Below, piece by piece: positions 25,366 through 36,864 of a DNA stretch of 45,665 nucleotides. Both the position numbers and the translations under genes were made by a program. The notes under the pieces are model-generated. The model was not told where the DNA came from. It was given only the letters and a program-made list of their open reading frames with translations, and did not search any database. Positions within the stretch are counted from its first letter, which is position 1, and each line of letters opens with the position of its first letter. Location: NCBI GenBank assembly GCA_016938815.1, contig JAFGTX010000106.1:1-45665 (forward strand), written 5' to 3'. This DNA is from Clostridia bacterium (GTDB lineage Bacteria > Bacillota > Clostridia > Peptostreptococcales > Acidaminobacteraceae).

Positions 25366-26775
25366 ATGAAAATGAACTTTAATTTAAATCTGGTACAATC
25401 TCAAAAATTAGTTATGACGCCTGAGTTAAAGCAAGCTATTGAGATCTTGCAATTCAATTCGGTGGAATTAAACGAGTTTATTCAAGATGAGATGCTGAGT
25501 AACCCTGTGCTGAAAAGTGAAAACCAACCCAATACGCATGGCGAGGACGCACCGGCACCTCAAGAAGAAAACAAGAGCTTAGACGCTAAGGAAATATTTG
25601 AAAAGATAGATTGGAAAGATACCACAGATGATTACCGCAATGAACGTTACCAGCGTTACCAAGATGATCAAGACGAAATGAATTATGATAATTTTGTCGC
25701 AAGCGAAGATACGCTGATGGATTATTTGATGGGGCAGCTGGAATTATCCTCTTTAAGCGGTGTCGAAAAAGAAGTGGGTATGTTTCTTATTCAAATGCTT
25801 AACGACAACGGCTATATTGATGTGGCCCTTGATGAAGTTGCAAAGCGTTTTCACTTGTCGGAAGAAAAGGTGGAAGACGTCTTATTTTTCCTTCAAAGCT
25901 TTGAACCCCTTGGTGTTTGTGCACGGGATTTGCGTGAATGCCTATTGATTCAATTATCAAATGGTACGATCAAAGATCCGGTTGCGCGCGAGATTGTAGA
26001 TAACTATCTAGAAGATTTAGGTAAAAATAAATTAAGTAAAATTGCTAAGGAAATGGATATAGACATTGAATCGGTGAAGGAAGCCATTGAGACCATTCGT
26101 ACTTTGGAACCTAAACCGGGACGTATGTTTGCGTCTCTTAGAGGTGTGCGTTATATTACGCCTGATGTCTACATCAAGAAGATGGACGGTGAATATGTCG
26201 TTGTTGTCAATGATACAACGGCACCAAGACTTCGAATTAGTAATTTTTATAAAAAGATGCTGACAGAAGGGGATGTCAACGAGAATGCCCTTGAATATAT
26301 CAACAAGAAGCTAGTGGATGCGTTGAAACTCATTAAGAGCATTGAGCAAAGAAGAAATACCATCTACAAGGTAGTCAATGCGATCCTAAAGGCGCAGTAT
26401 GATTTCTTTGAAAAAGGACCGGTGCATCTTAAGACTTTGACGCTGAAAGATATTGCTGATGAGATTGGTGTCCATGAATCGACGGTCAGCCGTGCGGTCA
26501 ATGGCAAATATCTGCAATGTCCAAGGGGACTTTATGAAATTAAGTACTTTTTCCAGAGTGGCGTTTCCAGCGTTTATGGCGACGGCGTATCGGCAGAAAG
26601 TATAAAAACTGTGCTTAAGGACCTGATTGATAATGAAAATCCTAAAAAGCCATTAAGCGACCAGCATATTTCTGATGAATTGAATAAATTAGGCATTCAA
26701 ATATCTCGACGAACCGTTGCGAAATACAGAGACGAACTGGGTATTCTGGCAACGTCAAAGCGCAAAAGTTATTAA
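25366..26775 (+). CDS. rpoN: RNA polymerase sigma-54 factor RpoN
   Basis: Alternative sigma factor for -24/-12 promoters that need an AAA+ activator. The protein has the glutamine-rich region I at its N terminus (FNLNLVQSQKLVMTPELKQA), an acidic linker at about 55-110, the core-binding domain, the helix-turn-helix around VHESTVSRAVNGKY and the C-terminal RpoN box SRRTVAKYRDELGI. Length is 469 residues from ATG 25366, chosen because AAGGTG is six bases away; a GTG at 25342 would add eight residues that the family lacks. It lies directly before cggR. No -24/-12 promoter was recognised in the window. Confidence 0.95.
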   Translation: MKMNFNLNLVQSQKLVMTPELKQAIEILQFNSVELNEFIQDEMLSNPVLKSENQPNTHGEDAPAPQEENKSLDAKEIFEKIDWKDTTDDYRNERYQRYQDDQDEMNYDNFVASEDTLMDYLMGQLELSSLSGVEKEVGMFLIQMLNDNGYIDVALDEVAKRFHLSEEKVEDVLFFLQSFEPLGVCARDLRECLLIQLSNGTIKDPVAREIVDNYLEDLGKNKLSKIAKEMDIDIESVKEAIETIRTLEPKPGRMFASLRGVRYITPDVYIKKMDGEYVVVVNDTTAPRLRISNFYKKMLTEGDVNENALEYINKKLVDALKLIKSIEQRRNTIYKVVNAILKAQYDFFEKGPVHLKTLTLKDIADEIGVHESTVSRAVNGKYLQCPRGLYEIKYFFQSGVSSVYGDGVSAESIKTVLKDLIDNENPKKPLSDQHISDELNKLGIQISRRTVAKYRDELGILATSKRKSY

Positions 26776-26778
26776 GCC

Positions 26779-26807
26779 TTGAATTATATCTCCCGAAGTG
26801 CTATACT
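26779..26807 (+). promoter_or_regulatory. Promoter of the cggR glycolytic operon
   Basis: TTGAAT (26779-26784), 17 bases, TATACT (26802-26807). The -10 box sits in the loop of the rpoN terminator hairpin. Transcription would start near 26814, upstream of the operator dyad. Confidence 0.6.
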
Positions 26808-26827
26808 TTACGTGGAGATATTTTTTT
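26786..26827 (+). terminator. Terminator of rpoN, overlapping the cggR promoter
   Basis: ATATCTCC (26786-26793) with GGAGATAT (26814-26821), extended inside by CG/CG and AAGT/ACTT pairs, followed by T-rich sequence up to 26827. Confidence 0.75.
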
Positions 26828-26835
26828 GACTATGG

Positions 26836-26873
26836 CGGGACACTAAATTAATCACGTGGTTAACAAACGTCCC
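26836..26873 (+). promoter_or_regulatory. Putative CggR operator dyad
   Basis: GGGAC (26837-26841) and GTCCC (26869-26873) are mirrored around the inner near-palindrome TTAATCACGTGGTTAA (26848-26863); both share a centre near 26855. CGGGAC is the half-site of the Bacillus subtilis CggR operator. The dyad lies between the promoter and cggR, where a bound repressor would block elongation or initiation. Confidence 0.6.
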
Positions 26874-26889
26874 AGAGAGGTGTTGATTT

Positions 26890-27942
26890 ATGAATCCTAA
26901 AATGACAGAAAGAGAAATTGATCCCATTTCTTCTCTTCTAAAAAGAGTGGCACCCGAAATGGTTGATTTAATTGAATCGCGATACAACATATTGAGTGTG
27001 GTCAGCTTTCTTCAGCCCATAGGCAGAAGGATGCTTTCATCCAAACTGAATATGACAGAGCGTGTGATTCGCAAGGAAGCAAATACTTTGAAGCAGCAAG
27101 GTTTGGTCAACTTCACTCTTGACGGCATGACGATGACTGAAAACGGTGAAGAAGCCCTTGAACTTTTACGAATTTTCTTTAGAGATCTTAAAGGCATTCG
27201 TCATATGGAACAAGTGGTGGCTGAGAAGCTGAACATTAAAAAAGTGATTGTGGGCAGTACAATTTTGGGTAATGATGAGTTAGCCCAGAAAGAAATGGGT
27301 AAAAGTGGAGCAGCAGTGCTTGCTTCCCATCTGACCAATAATAGTACAATCGGTATTACCGGTGGTACAACGGTTCACGCGGTGGTAGAAGAGTTTGCCG
27401 AGGACGAATACAGTTATCCGGACACCTACGTCATTCCTGCAAGGGGTGGTTTAGGAAAGAAAACCGAATATCAGGCCAATACACTGGTTGAAAAGCTGGC
27501 TGGCAAGATTAACAGTCATTACAAACTATTGTATACGCCGGATGTACTGTCTAAGGAAACGATTGAGACGTTGAAAAACGAACCAGAAATTAAAGAGATT
27601 ATCGATCTGATGGAAAGAATTGACGTGCTCTTGTTTGGTGTTGGAGAGGCACAAACAATGGCAAAACGTCGAAGCTTACCTGCGGAATTGATTGAGAAGC
27701 TAGAAGCAAAAGGCGCTGTTTCAGAAGGGTTTGGTTACTACTTCAACAAAGCTGGCGAGATTGTACATGAAATCAGTACGATCGGCATTAGTTTAGAAGT
27801 GTACAAAGGGCTTCGTACGGTGGTTGCCATAGCAATGGGTCCAGAAAAGGCGGAAGCGATCATCTCGATTGCGAAGTTGAATCCGAACCTGATTTTAATT
27901 TCTGATGAGTCAACCATAAATAAAATTAATGAATTAGTTTAA
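26890..27942 (+). CDS. cggR: Central glycolytic genes regulator CggR (SorC family)
   Basis: Transcriptional repressor of the lower-glycolysis operon, relieved by fructose-1,6-bisphosphate in characterised members. The 350-residue protein has an N-terminal winged helix (PIGRRMLSSKLNMTERVIRKEAN) and a C-terminal sugar-phosphate-binding SorC domain with GITGGTTVHAVVEEF and VLLFGVGEAQTMAKRR. It stands directly before gap (12 bases), the classical arrangement in Firmicutes. A candidate operator dyad lies just upstream at 26836-26873, consistent with autoregulation. The start ATG 26890 has GAGAGGTG upstream. Confidence 0.93.
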   Translation: MNPKMTEREIDPISSLLKRVAPEMVDLIESRYNILSVVSFLQPIGRRMLSSKLNMTERVIRKEANTLKQQGLVNFTLDGMTMTENGEEALELLRIFFRDLKGIRHMEQVVAEKLNIKKVIVGSTILGNDELAQKEMGKSGAAVLASHLTNNSTIGITGGTTVHAVVEEFAEDEYSYPDTYVIPARGGLGKKTEYQANTLVEKLAGKINSHYKLLYTPDVLSKETIETLKNEPEIKEIIDLMERIDVLLFGVGEAQTMAKRRSLPAELIEKLEAKGAVSEGFGYYFNKAGEIVHEISTIGISLEVYKGLRTVVAIAMGPEKAEAIISIAKLNPNLILISDESTINKINELV

Positions 27943-28956
<1,014 letters not shown>

Positions 28957-28970
28957 TTTGGTTTAAACTT

Positions 28971-29000
28971 AATAGCGGAGCTTAGTAAAGTTCCGCTATT
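28971..29000 (+). terminator. Stable hairpin after gap without a proper T-run
   Basis: AATAGCGGA (28971-28979) with TCCGCTATT (28992-29000), plus inner CTT/AAG pairs. The downstream sequence ATCTTATG lacks a T-run, so it is more likely a processing or 3'-end-stabilising structure than a full terminator. Confidence 0.5.
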
Positions 29001-29145
29001 ATCTTATGCTTTTAAATATCTGGCTTTCAGGCTTTTTGATAACGTGATAGAAATGAATTTTCAAGGCAATGAATTTTAGCACGGTGAAGATTGATTTTTA
29101 TTACGCTGTTTATACAAATGAACCAAATATTTAGGAGGGAATGGA

Positions 29146-30333
29146 ATGGCGAAGAAAAGTGTAACTGATTTGAATGTTAAAGGTAAAAAAGTACTTGTGC
29201 GTGTTGATTTCAACGTGCCTATGAAGGATGGTGCTATCACAAACGATAATCGTATTGTACAAGCGCTACCAACACTTAAGCATTTGTTGGCTGAAGGTGC
29301 AAAAGTGATTGCATTTTCACATTTAGGAAAAGTTAAGACAGAAGAAGACAGATTGACAAAAACGTTAAAGCCGGTAGCTGTACGTTTGGGTGAACTTTTA
29401 GATCAGGATGTGAAATTTGTGCCTGAGACAAGAGGTGAGGCCCTTGAAAATGCGATTGCGGCTATGAACGATGGTGAAATTCTTGTGTTTGAAAATACAC
29501 GATTCGAGTCAGGCGAAACAAAAAATGACCCTGAACTTGGTAAGTACTGGGCTTCGCTTGGTGACTTGTTTGTAAATGATGCATTTGGTACAGCTCACAG
29601 AGCCCATGCTTCTAACAAGGGTATTGCAGCGCATCTTGAAACTGCAGCTGGCTTCCTTATGGAAAAGGAAATCAACTTCATCGGTGGTGTTGTAGATGCA
29701 CCGGAAAGACCACTTGTGGCAATTCTGGGTGGTGCTAAAGTATCCGACAAAATCGGTGTTATTGAGAACTTGATCGAAAAAGCAGATAAGATTTTGATCG
29801 GTGGCGGTATGATGTTCACTTTCCTTAAAGCATTAGACCAAAACATCGGAAAATCTTTACTCGAGGCAGATAAAGTAGACTTGGCAAAATCGTTGATTGA
29901 AAAAGCGGAAGCAAAAGGCGTTAAATTGCTTTTACCAATCGACGTAGTGGCTTCAAAAGAATTCAGCAACGATTCTGAGTTCAGAACAGTCGCTGTAGCG
30001 GATATCGCTGCGGATGAAATGGGTCTTGATATCGGCGCAGAGTCGGTTAAACTATTTGCAAAAGAACTAGAAGGCGCAAAAACAGTAGTATGGAACGGTC
30101 CTATGGGCGTATTCGAAATGCCAAACTTCGCTAAAGGCACGATTGGCATTTGTGAATCGATTGCAGGCCTCAAAAACGCGATTACAATTATCGGTGGCGG
30201 TGATTCTGCTGCTGCTGCAATGGACCTAGGTTTTGCGGATCAATTTACACATATTTCGACTGGTGGTGGCGCTTCTCTAGAATATTTAGAAGGCAAAGTA
30301 TTACCAGGTGTTGAATCAATTTCTGAAAAATAA
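29146..30333 (+). CDS. pgk: Phosphoglycerate kinase
   Basis: Transfers the acyl phosphate of 1,3-bisphosphoglycerate to ADP. The 395-residue protein has the N-terminal [14 protein letters not shown], the substrate arginine segment [12 protein letters not shown], and the nucleotide-binding [12 protein letters not shown] and [10 protein letters not shown] motifs; length is normal. AGGAGGG precedes ATG 29146. It follows gap after a 189-base spacer and precedes tpiA by 18 bases. The shadow frame on the opposite strand inside it is not a gene. Confidence 0.97.
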   Translation: MAKKSVTDLNVKGKKVLVRVDFNVPMKDGAITNDNRIVQALPTLKHLLAEGAKVIAFSHLGKVKTEEDRLTKTLKPVAVRLGELLDQDVKFVPETRGEALENAIAAMNDGEILVFENTRFESGETKNDPELGKYWASLGDLFVNDAFGTAHRAHASNKGIAAHLETAAGFLMEKEINFIGGVVDAPERPLVAILGGAKVSDKIGVIENLIEKADKILIGGGMMFTFLKALDQNIGKSLLEADKVDLAKSLIEKAEAKGVKLLLPIDVVASKEFSNDSEFRTVAVADIAADEMGLDIGAESVKLFAKELEGAKTVVWNGPMGVFEMPNFAKGTIGICESIAGLKNAITIIGGGDSAAAAMDLGFADQFTHISTGGGASLEYLEGKVLPGVESISEK

Positions 30334-30351
30334 AGTCAGGAGGCTATTATA

Positions 30352-31098
30352 ATGAGAAAACCAATTATTGCCGGCAACTGGAAAATGAATATGACCATTG
30401 CTGAGGGCATTGCATTTGTAAATGAAATCAAGGACAAAGTGAACGGTACGGACGTAGAAGCCGTTATTTGTGCACCTGCAACATTGCTAAAGGATTTAAA
30501 GGAAGCTTCAAAAGGAACCAACATTAAAATTGGTGCGCAAAATATGCATTTTGAAGAGAGTGGCGCTTTCACTGGAGAAATCGCACCGGCAATGTTAAAG
30601 GAATTGGACATTGATTATGTTATTATTGGCCATTCTGAAAGACGTGCGATGTTCAATGAAACGGACGAAACATGTAACAAGAAAGTGAAAAAAGCTTTAG
30701 AAGTAGGTATTACACCTATTCTTTGCTGTGGTGAATCTCTTGAAGAGAGAGAAGCAGGAAAAGAAAAACAAATCGTTAAGACTCAAGTTGAAGCTGCATT
30801 TGCTGGTATTCCAGCAGGTGATGTGGCGAAAGTAGTCATCGCTTACGAACCAATCTGGGCGATTGGCACTGGAAAAACAGCGACGAGTGCGCAAGCAAAC
30901 GAAATCATCGCTTACGTTAGAGAAGTGGTTGAAGGCTTATACAGCGATGCAGAATCTGAAGAAATTCGTATTCAGTATGGTGGCAGCGTAAAACCTGACA
31001 ACGTGGAAGAGATTATGAATGAAAGCGACATCGATGGTGCGCTTGTAGGAGGTGCAAGTCTTAAAGCAGATAGCTTTGTAGAGCTTGTAAACTTTTAA
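30352..31098 (+). CDS. tpiA: Triosephosphate isomerase
   Basis: Interconverts dihydroxyacetone phosphate and glyceraldehyde 3-phosphate. The 248-residue TIM-barrel protein has NWKMN with the substrate lysine, the catalytic histidine in IIGHSERR, the catalytic glutamate in the motif AYEPIWAIGTGKTA with the mobile loop, and the phosphate-binding YGGSVKPDN. AGGAGG precedes ATG 30352. Third enzyme gene of the operon. Confidence 0.97.
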   Translation: MRKPIIAGNWKMNMTIAEGIAFVNEIKDKVNGTDVEAVICAPATLLKDLKEASKGTNIKIGAQNMHFEESGAFTGEIAPAMLKELDIDYVIIGHSERRAMFNETDETCNKKVKKALEVGITPILCCGESLEEREAGKEKQIVKTQVEAAFAGIPAGDVAKVVIAYEPIWAIGTGKTATSAQANEIIAYVREVVEGLYSDAESEEIRIQYGGSVKPDNVEEIMNESDIDGALVGGASLKADSFVELVNF

Positions 31099-31111
31099 GG
31101 AGAGATTTTTT

Positions 31112-32638
31112 ATGAAAAAACCGGTTGCGTTAATCGTACTTGATGGATGGGGCGTAAATCATAAGCATGAGGGCAATGCTGTCTACGCGGCAGATACTCA
31201 TAACTTTGACCGCTATATTTCAAACTATCCTAATACGGAACTTCAGGCGAGTGGTTTGGCTGTAGGTTTACCTGATGGTCAAATGGGTAACTCTGAGGTA
31301 GGCCATTTAAATATTGGAGCAGGGAGAGTCGTCTATCAGGAATTAACGAGAATTACTAAGTCGATCGAAGATGGTGATTTCTTCGAAAAGGAAGAGTTTG
31401 TTATCGCTCTTGAAAATGCTAGAAAGCACAATTCTGATATTCACTTGATGGGTCTATTATCGGATGGGGGCGTGCATTCTCACATGACCCACATCAAAGG
31501 CCTGTTGACTTTCTTTAAAAATAATGATTTTGATCGCGTGTTTGTACATCCTTTTCTAGATGGTAGGGATACACCGCCAACCAGTGCTTTAGGCTACATC
31601 GATGAACTTGAAGCCTACATGACGGAAATTGGTGTTGGTAAGATTGCAACTGTCTCAGGACGTTACTATGCGATGGATAGGGACAAGCGATGGGATCGTG
31701 TTGAAAAAGCATACGATGCTATTGTAAATGCTGTAGGCGAAAAGGCAACTTCTGCCCATGATCTTGTGCAAGCCTCTTATGACAAAGGCGTGAACGATGA
31801 ATTCGTTTTACCGACGATTGTTGAAGAAAACGGCAAAGCGGTTTGTCAGCTGAAGGAAAACGACAGTGTCATTTTCTATAACTTCAGACCGGACAGGGCC
31901 CGTGAAATTACAAGAGCGATTGTAGATCCTGATTTTGACGGCTTTAAAAGCAATTTCTTCAAGACAGAATATATTTGCTTGACGACTTATGATGTGACTT
32001 TACCAAATGTGAAGGTGGCTTTCAAACCGCAAAAACTTCACAATACACTTGGTGAGGTGCTTAGTGAGAAAGGGTTGAAGCAACTTAGAATTGCTGAAAC
32101 CGAAAAATATGCCCATGTAACCTTCTTCTTTAACGGTGGTGTTGAAGCACCGAATGAGGGTGAGGACCGATTGCTTATTCAATCACCACAGGTAGCGACT
32201 TATGATTTACAACCAGAGATGTCTGCTTTTGAAGTAACGGACAAATTGTTGAATGAAATCAATAAAGATGCTTACGATGTGATTATCCTAAACTACGCCA
32301 ATCCAGATATGGTTGGCCATACAGGCGTCTTCGAAGCGGCAAAGAAAGCCGTTGAAACGGTGGATACTTGTCTTGGCAAGGTTGTAGATGCGATTGTTGA
32401 AAAAGGTGGCGCTGTTCTTATCACAGCGGACCATGGTAATGCAGAAGTAATGGTGAACTATGAAACAGGCAAGCCGATGACCGCACATACGACAAATGTT
32501 GTGCCGCTTATTGTAGCAGGTCTTGGCGATGTCGCATTAAGAAGTGATGGTAAATTGTCAGATTTAGCACCGACGCTCTTAGAGATCTTAAAGGTTGAAA
32601 AGCCAGCGGATATGACGGGAGAAAGTCTTGTTAAATAG
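31112..32638 (+). CDS. gpmI: 2,3-bisphosphoglycerate-independent phosphoglycerate mutase
   Basis: Manganese-dependent isomerisation of 3- to 2-phosphoglycerate, of the alkaline phosphatase superfamily. The 508-residue protein has the metal motif VLDGWG at the N terminus, the nucleophile serine in GQMGNSEVGHLNIGAG, FLDGRDTPP, the NYANPDMVGHTG motif and the C-terminal TADHGNAE metal site. Length is normal. AAGGAGAG precedes ATG 31112, 13 bases after tpiA. It is followed by eno. Confidence 0.97.
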   Translation: MKKPVALIVLDGWGVNHKHEGNAVYAADTHNFDRYISNYPNTELQASGLAVGLPDGQMGNSEVGHLNIGAGRVVYQELTRITKSIEDGDFFEKEEFVIALENARKHNSDIHLMGLLSDGGVHSHMTHIKGLLTFFKNNDFDRVFVHPFLDGRDTPPTSALGYIDELEAYMTEIGVGKIATVSGRYYAMDRDKRWDRVEKAYDAIVNAVGEKATSAHDLVQASYDKGVNDEFVLPTIVEENGKAVCQLKENDSVIFYNFRPDRAREITRAIVDPDFDGFKSNFFKTEYICLTTYDVTLPNVKVAFKPQKLHNTLGEVLSEKGLKQLRIAETEKYAHVTFFFNGGVEAPNEGEDRLLIQSPQVATYDLQPEMSAFEVTDKLLNEINKDAYDVIILNYANPDMVGHTGVFEAAKKAVETVDTCLGKVVDAIVEKGGAVLITADHGNAEVMVNYETGKPMTAHTTNVVPLIVAGLGDVALRSDGKLSDLAPTLLEILKVEKPADMTGESLVK

Positions 32639-32669
32639 GACAAAAATTTATTTATAAAAATGGAGGTAA

Positions 32670-33968
<1,299 letters not shown>

Positions 33969-33987
33969 TTGGTTCAGAAGGTCTATT

Positions 33988-34012
33988 AAGGACGGTGTAA
34001 GCCGTCCTTTTT
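33988..34012 (+). terminator. Terminator of the glycolytic operon
   Basis: AAGGACGG (33988-33995) with CCGTCCTT (34002-34009), a six-base loop and a T-rich tail. Confidence 0.9.
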
Positions 34013-34041
34013 CATGATGCTAAAATCCATTTAAGAATGAA

Positions 34042-34070
34042 TAGACAGATGAAAAAAATTGCGATAAAAT
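34042..34070 (+). promoter_or_regulatory. Possible promoter between eno and secG
   Basis: TAGACA (34042-34047), 17 bases, TAAAAT (34065-34070); each box matches the consensus at five of six positions. It would produce a transcript of about 60 bases ending at the terminator 34107-34139. Confidence 0.4.
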
Positions 34071-34076
34071 AGATAT

Positions 34077-34139
34077 GAAATTCGCTTATCTTTCCATCAA
34101 GTTTTTAATGTGATTTAAGTAAATTAAATCACATTTTTT
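34077..34139 (+). ncRNA. Candidate short RNA between eno and secG
   Basis: Defined by the possible promoter at 34042-34070 and a strong terminator. It has no reading frame worth noting and no resemblance to a known RNA that I can see. It could also be a second terminator for eno read-through. Confidence 0.25.
34107..34139 (+). terminator. Second terminator downstream of eno
   Basis: AATGTGATTTAA (34107-34118) with TTAAATCACATT (34124-34135), loop GTAAA, followed by T. A perfect 12-base-pair stem. Confidence 0.88.
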
Positions 34140-34187
34140 AATGACAAATGGGAAAAGGTTTTCATAGCAAAGTGTTGAAAATACTTA

Positions 34188-34216
34188 TTGTATTATCAAA
34201 ACCGCTATGTTAAAAT
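34188..34216 (+). promoter_or_regulatory. Possible promoter for secG
   Basis: TTGTAT (34188-34193), 17 bases, TAAAAT (34211-34216), with TG one base upstream of the -10 (extended -10). It lies 35 bases before the secG start. Confidence 0.5.
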
Positions 34217-34250
34217 TACTTTGTTAAACTTCTAATAAGGGGGTCGTGAA

Positions 34251-34481
34251 ATGAGCACGTTCTTGACAGTTGTCTTTGTTCTTGCGTGTATTGTATTAAT
34301 TATCAGTATTTTGATGCAATCGGGAAGCAGAGCTGGTTTATCAGGTTCTATCGGCGGTGGCGCTGAGCAAATCTGGGGTAAGCAAAAAGGCAGAACATAT
34401 GATGAGTTATTTGATAAAATCACAAAAGTGGCCGCTATTGCCTTCATCATTTGTGCAATTGCACTTGTATATCTTCAATAG
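34251..34481 (+). CDS. secG: Preprotein translocase subunit SecG
   Basis: Small membrane subunit of the SecYEG export channel. The 76-residue protein has two hydrophobic helices (about 3-22 and 56-75) and the conserved loop SILMQSGSRAGLSGSIGGGA between them. GGGGGTC precedes ATG 34251. In many Clostridia secG lies between eno and rnr, which fits the order here apart from the two inserted transporters. A short terminator follows. Confidence 0.95.
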   Translation: MSTFLTVVFVLACIVLIISILMQSGSRAGLSGSIGGGAEQIWGKQKGRTYDELFDKITKVAAIAFIICAIALVYLQ

Positions 34482-34488
34482 TATAAAT

Positions 34489-34513
34489 ACTGCTATGAAA
34501 ATAGCAGTTTTTT
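34489..34513 (+). terminator. Terminator after secG
   Basis: ACTGCTAT (34489-34496), a GAAA tetraloop, ATAGCAGT (34501-34508) and a run of six T. Confidence 0.85.
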
Positions 34514-34551
34514 GATGAAATTATTATTTATTATTTTTTAGGAGGATAAGC

Positions 34552-36552
34552 ATGAATTTCGATCTAACATTAGTAGCAGCTGGTGTGGGTGTGTTGGCAT
34601 TACTTTTCGCATACTACCTAGTTAACGCTAAAATCAACAAAGTAAGTGCTGGTAATGAAAGAATGGTAGAGATCTCTACTTACATCCACGAAGGTGCGAT
34701 GGCATTCTTGAGAAGAGAGTACAAAACACTTGTTATCTTCGCAGCAGTACTAGCATGTATCATCGCGTTTGGTCTTAACCAAGATGGTAAAGGTATTCCA
34801 ACCGCACTTGCATTCTTAGTAGGTGCAACGTTCTCTTCGCTAGCAGGTTATATTGGTATGCAAGTTGCTACAAAAGCGAACGTAAGAACTGCAAATGCCG
34901 CTAAAGAAGGCGGTATGAACAAAGCATTATCAGTAGCATTCTCTGGTGGTGCCGTAATGGGTATGTCCGTAGTTGGTTTAGGTCTTTTAGGTCTAGGCGT
35001 ACTATTTAAAGTATTTAACGATCCACAAATTTTGACGGGATTCGGTTTAGGTGCTTCTTCAATCGCTTTATTTGCACGTGTTGGCGGTGGTATTTATACA
35101 AAAGCTGCTGACGTTGGTGCTGACCTTGTTGGTAAGGTGGAAGCGGGTATTCCTGAAGATGACCCTAGAAACCCTGCTGTAATCGCAGATAACGTTGGTG
35201 ACAACGTTGGTGACGTTGCTGGTATGGGTGCTGACCTTTTCGAATCGTATGTAGGTTCAATCATTGCTGCAATTACACTTGGTACATTGGCTTACCAATC
35301 TGCTGGTGCTATGTTCCCACTTGCTTTAGCGACAGTTGGTATCGTAGCTTCAATCATCGGTACATTCTTCGTTAAAGGTGAAGAAGGTTCTGATCCACAT
35401 AAAGCTTTGAAAATGTCTACTTATATTTCTGGTCTTATCGTTGTTGTTGCAGCTTTCGCATTAAGTACTAAGTTCTTTGGTACAATGAACCCTGCATTTG
35501 CAATCGTAGCTGGTCTAGTGGCTGGTTTGGCGATTGGACAAATTACTGAAATTTATACTTCGGGTGATTACAAATCTGTTAAAAAGATTGCTCAACAATC
35601 TGAAACCGGTCCTGCGACTACAATTATTTCTGGTTTAGCGGTAGGTATGTACTCAACAGCATGGCCGATTCTTTTCATTGCAGGTGCGACTTTAGTGTCT
35701 TATAAGTTTGCTGGTCTTTACGGTATTGCTTTAGCAGCGGTAGGCATGCTTTCTACAGCAGGTATCACAGTTGCGGTTGACGCATATGGTCCGATCGCAG
35801 ACAATGCTGGTGGTATTGCTGAAATGTGTGAATTACCAAAAGAAGTAAGAGGTATCACAGACAAACTTGACGCTGTAGGTAATACAACAGCTGCAATCGG
35901 TAAAGGTTTTGCGATTGGCTCGGCAGCACTTACTGCTCTTGGTCTATTCGCATCTTACTCACAAGCAGTTGGTTTGACTAAAATCGATATCTTGAACCCT
36001 AACGTAGTTGTTGGTTTATTCATCGGTGGTATGTTACCATTCTTATTCTCAGCGATGACTATGGAGTCTGTAGGTAAGGCTGCATTTGAAATGATCGAAG
36101 AAGTAAGAAGACAGTTTAGAGAAATTCCCGGCATCATGGAAGGTAAAGGTACACCTGAGTACGCTAAATGCGTTGACATCTCAACTGGTGCTGCTTTAAA
36201 AGAAATGATGATTCCTGGTATTATGGCTGTTGCATCGCCAATCATTGTTGGCCTTTTACTAGGAGCGGCTGCTCTTGGTGGTATGTTAGCTGGTGCTCTT
36301 GTTACTGGTGTTCTTATGGCGATTTTCATGTCAAACGCTGGTGGTGCTTGGGATAATGCTAAGAAATACGTTGAAGAAGGTCACCATGGTGGTAAAGGTT
36401 CAGAAGCTCATAAAGCAGCAGTTGTTGGTGATACAGTAGGTGACCCATTCAAGGATACATCTGGACCATCAATCAACATCTTAATCAAGCTTATGACAAT
36501 CGTGTCTCTTGTATTTGCGCCATTGTTCGCATCTATGGGATCACTTTTATAA
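34552..36552 (+). CDS. hppA: Membrane-bound ion-pumping pyrophosphatase, K+-dependent type
   Basis: Couples hydrolysis of pyrophosphate to export of sodium or protons. The 666-residue protein has about 16 membrane helices and the substrate motif [19 protein letters not shown] followed by [17 protein letters not shown]. The segment [17 protein letters not shown] carries Ala and Gly where K+-independent enzymes have Lys and Thr, which marks the K+-dependent class. That class includes both Na+ and H+ pumps; the ion cannot be settled here. AGGAGG precedes ATG 34552. Single-gene unit with its own terminator. Confidence 0.95.
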   Translation: MNFDLTLVAAGVGVLALLFAYYLVNAKINKVSAGNERMVEISTYIHEGAMAFLRREYKTLVIFAAVLACIIAFGLNQDGKGIPTALAFLVGATFSSLAGYIGMQVATKANVRTANAAKEGGMNKALSVAFSGGAVMGMSVVGLGLLGLGVLFKVFNDPQILTGFGLGASSIALFARVGGGIYTKAADVGADLVGKVEAGIPEDDPRNPAVIADNVGDNVGDVAGMGADLFESYVGSIIAAITLGTLAYQSAGAMFPLALATVGIVASIIGTFFVKGEEGSDPHKALKMSTYISGLIVVVAAFALSTKFFGTMNPAFAIVAGLVAGLAIGQITEIYTSGDYKSVKKIAQQSETGPATTIISGLAVGMYSTAWPILFIAGATLVSYKFAGLYGIALAAVGMLSTAGITVAVDAYGPIADNAGGIAEMCELPKEVRGITDKLDAVGNTTAAIGKGFAIGSAALTALGLFASYSQAVGLTKIDILNPNVVVGLFIGGMLPFLFSAMTMESVGKAAFEMIEEVRRQFREIPGIMEGKGTPEYAKCVDISTGAALKEMMIPGIMAVASPIIVGLLLGAAALGGMLAGALVTGVLMAIFMSNAGGAWDNAKKYVEEGHHGGKGSEAHKAAVVGDTVGDPFKDTSGPSINILIKLMTIVSLVFAPLFASMGSLL

Positions 36553-36572
36553 GATATAGAAAGACAAATACC

Positions 36573-36611
36573 GAGGTATGGACAAGTGATTGTTCATACC
36601 TCTTATTTTTT
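36573..36611 (+). terminator. Terminator after the pyrophosphatase gene
   Basis: GAGGTATG (36573-36580) with CATACCTC (36595-36602), four further inner pairs including one wobble, and a T-rich tail to 36611. Confidence 0.88.
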
Positions 36612-36798
36612 TAAAAAAAAATAGATATTTATACATATTAATGTAAAAATCAGCGTTTTTCTCGTTCAACTTGATTCAAAAATACGCAGTTGTGAATTGT
36701 ACTCAAAGTGAGTTATTTAGTAGTTTTTTGGCGTTTTTAGAGCGAAAAAAACTTTTTAAAGATTGTGAAAAATTTATCTTTTTTATAAAAATGAACTC
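36612..36798. other. AT-rich intergenic stretch before nhaC
   Basis: No credible gene. A frame from 36671 to 36865 lacks a ribosome site and resembles nothing. A weak A/T hairpin, AGTTTTTT (36722-36729) with AAAAAACT (36746-36753), is the only structure noticed. Confidence 0.5.
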
Positions 36799-36807
36799 TG
36801 TTATAAT
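36799..36807 (+). promoter_or_regulatory. Extended -10 promoter for nhaC
   Basis: TG-T-TATAAT, 58 bases before the start codon, with no clear -35. Confidence 0.6.
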
Positions 36808-36864
36808 CAAGGTGCTTAAGCAAAACAGTACTGGACACAATAATGAAAAGGGGAGTATCAATTA

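Noticed and set aside
29595-30173. 192-residue minus-strand frame inside pgk
   Set aside because: Shadow of a strongly biased coding sequence; no ribosome site and no family resemblance.
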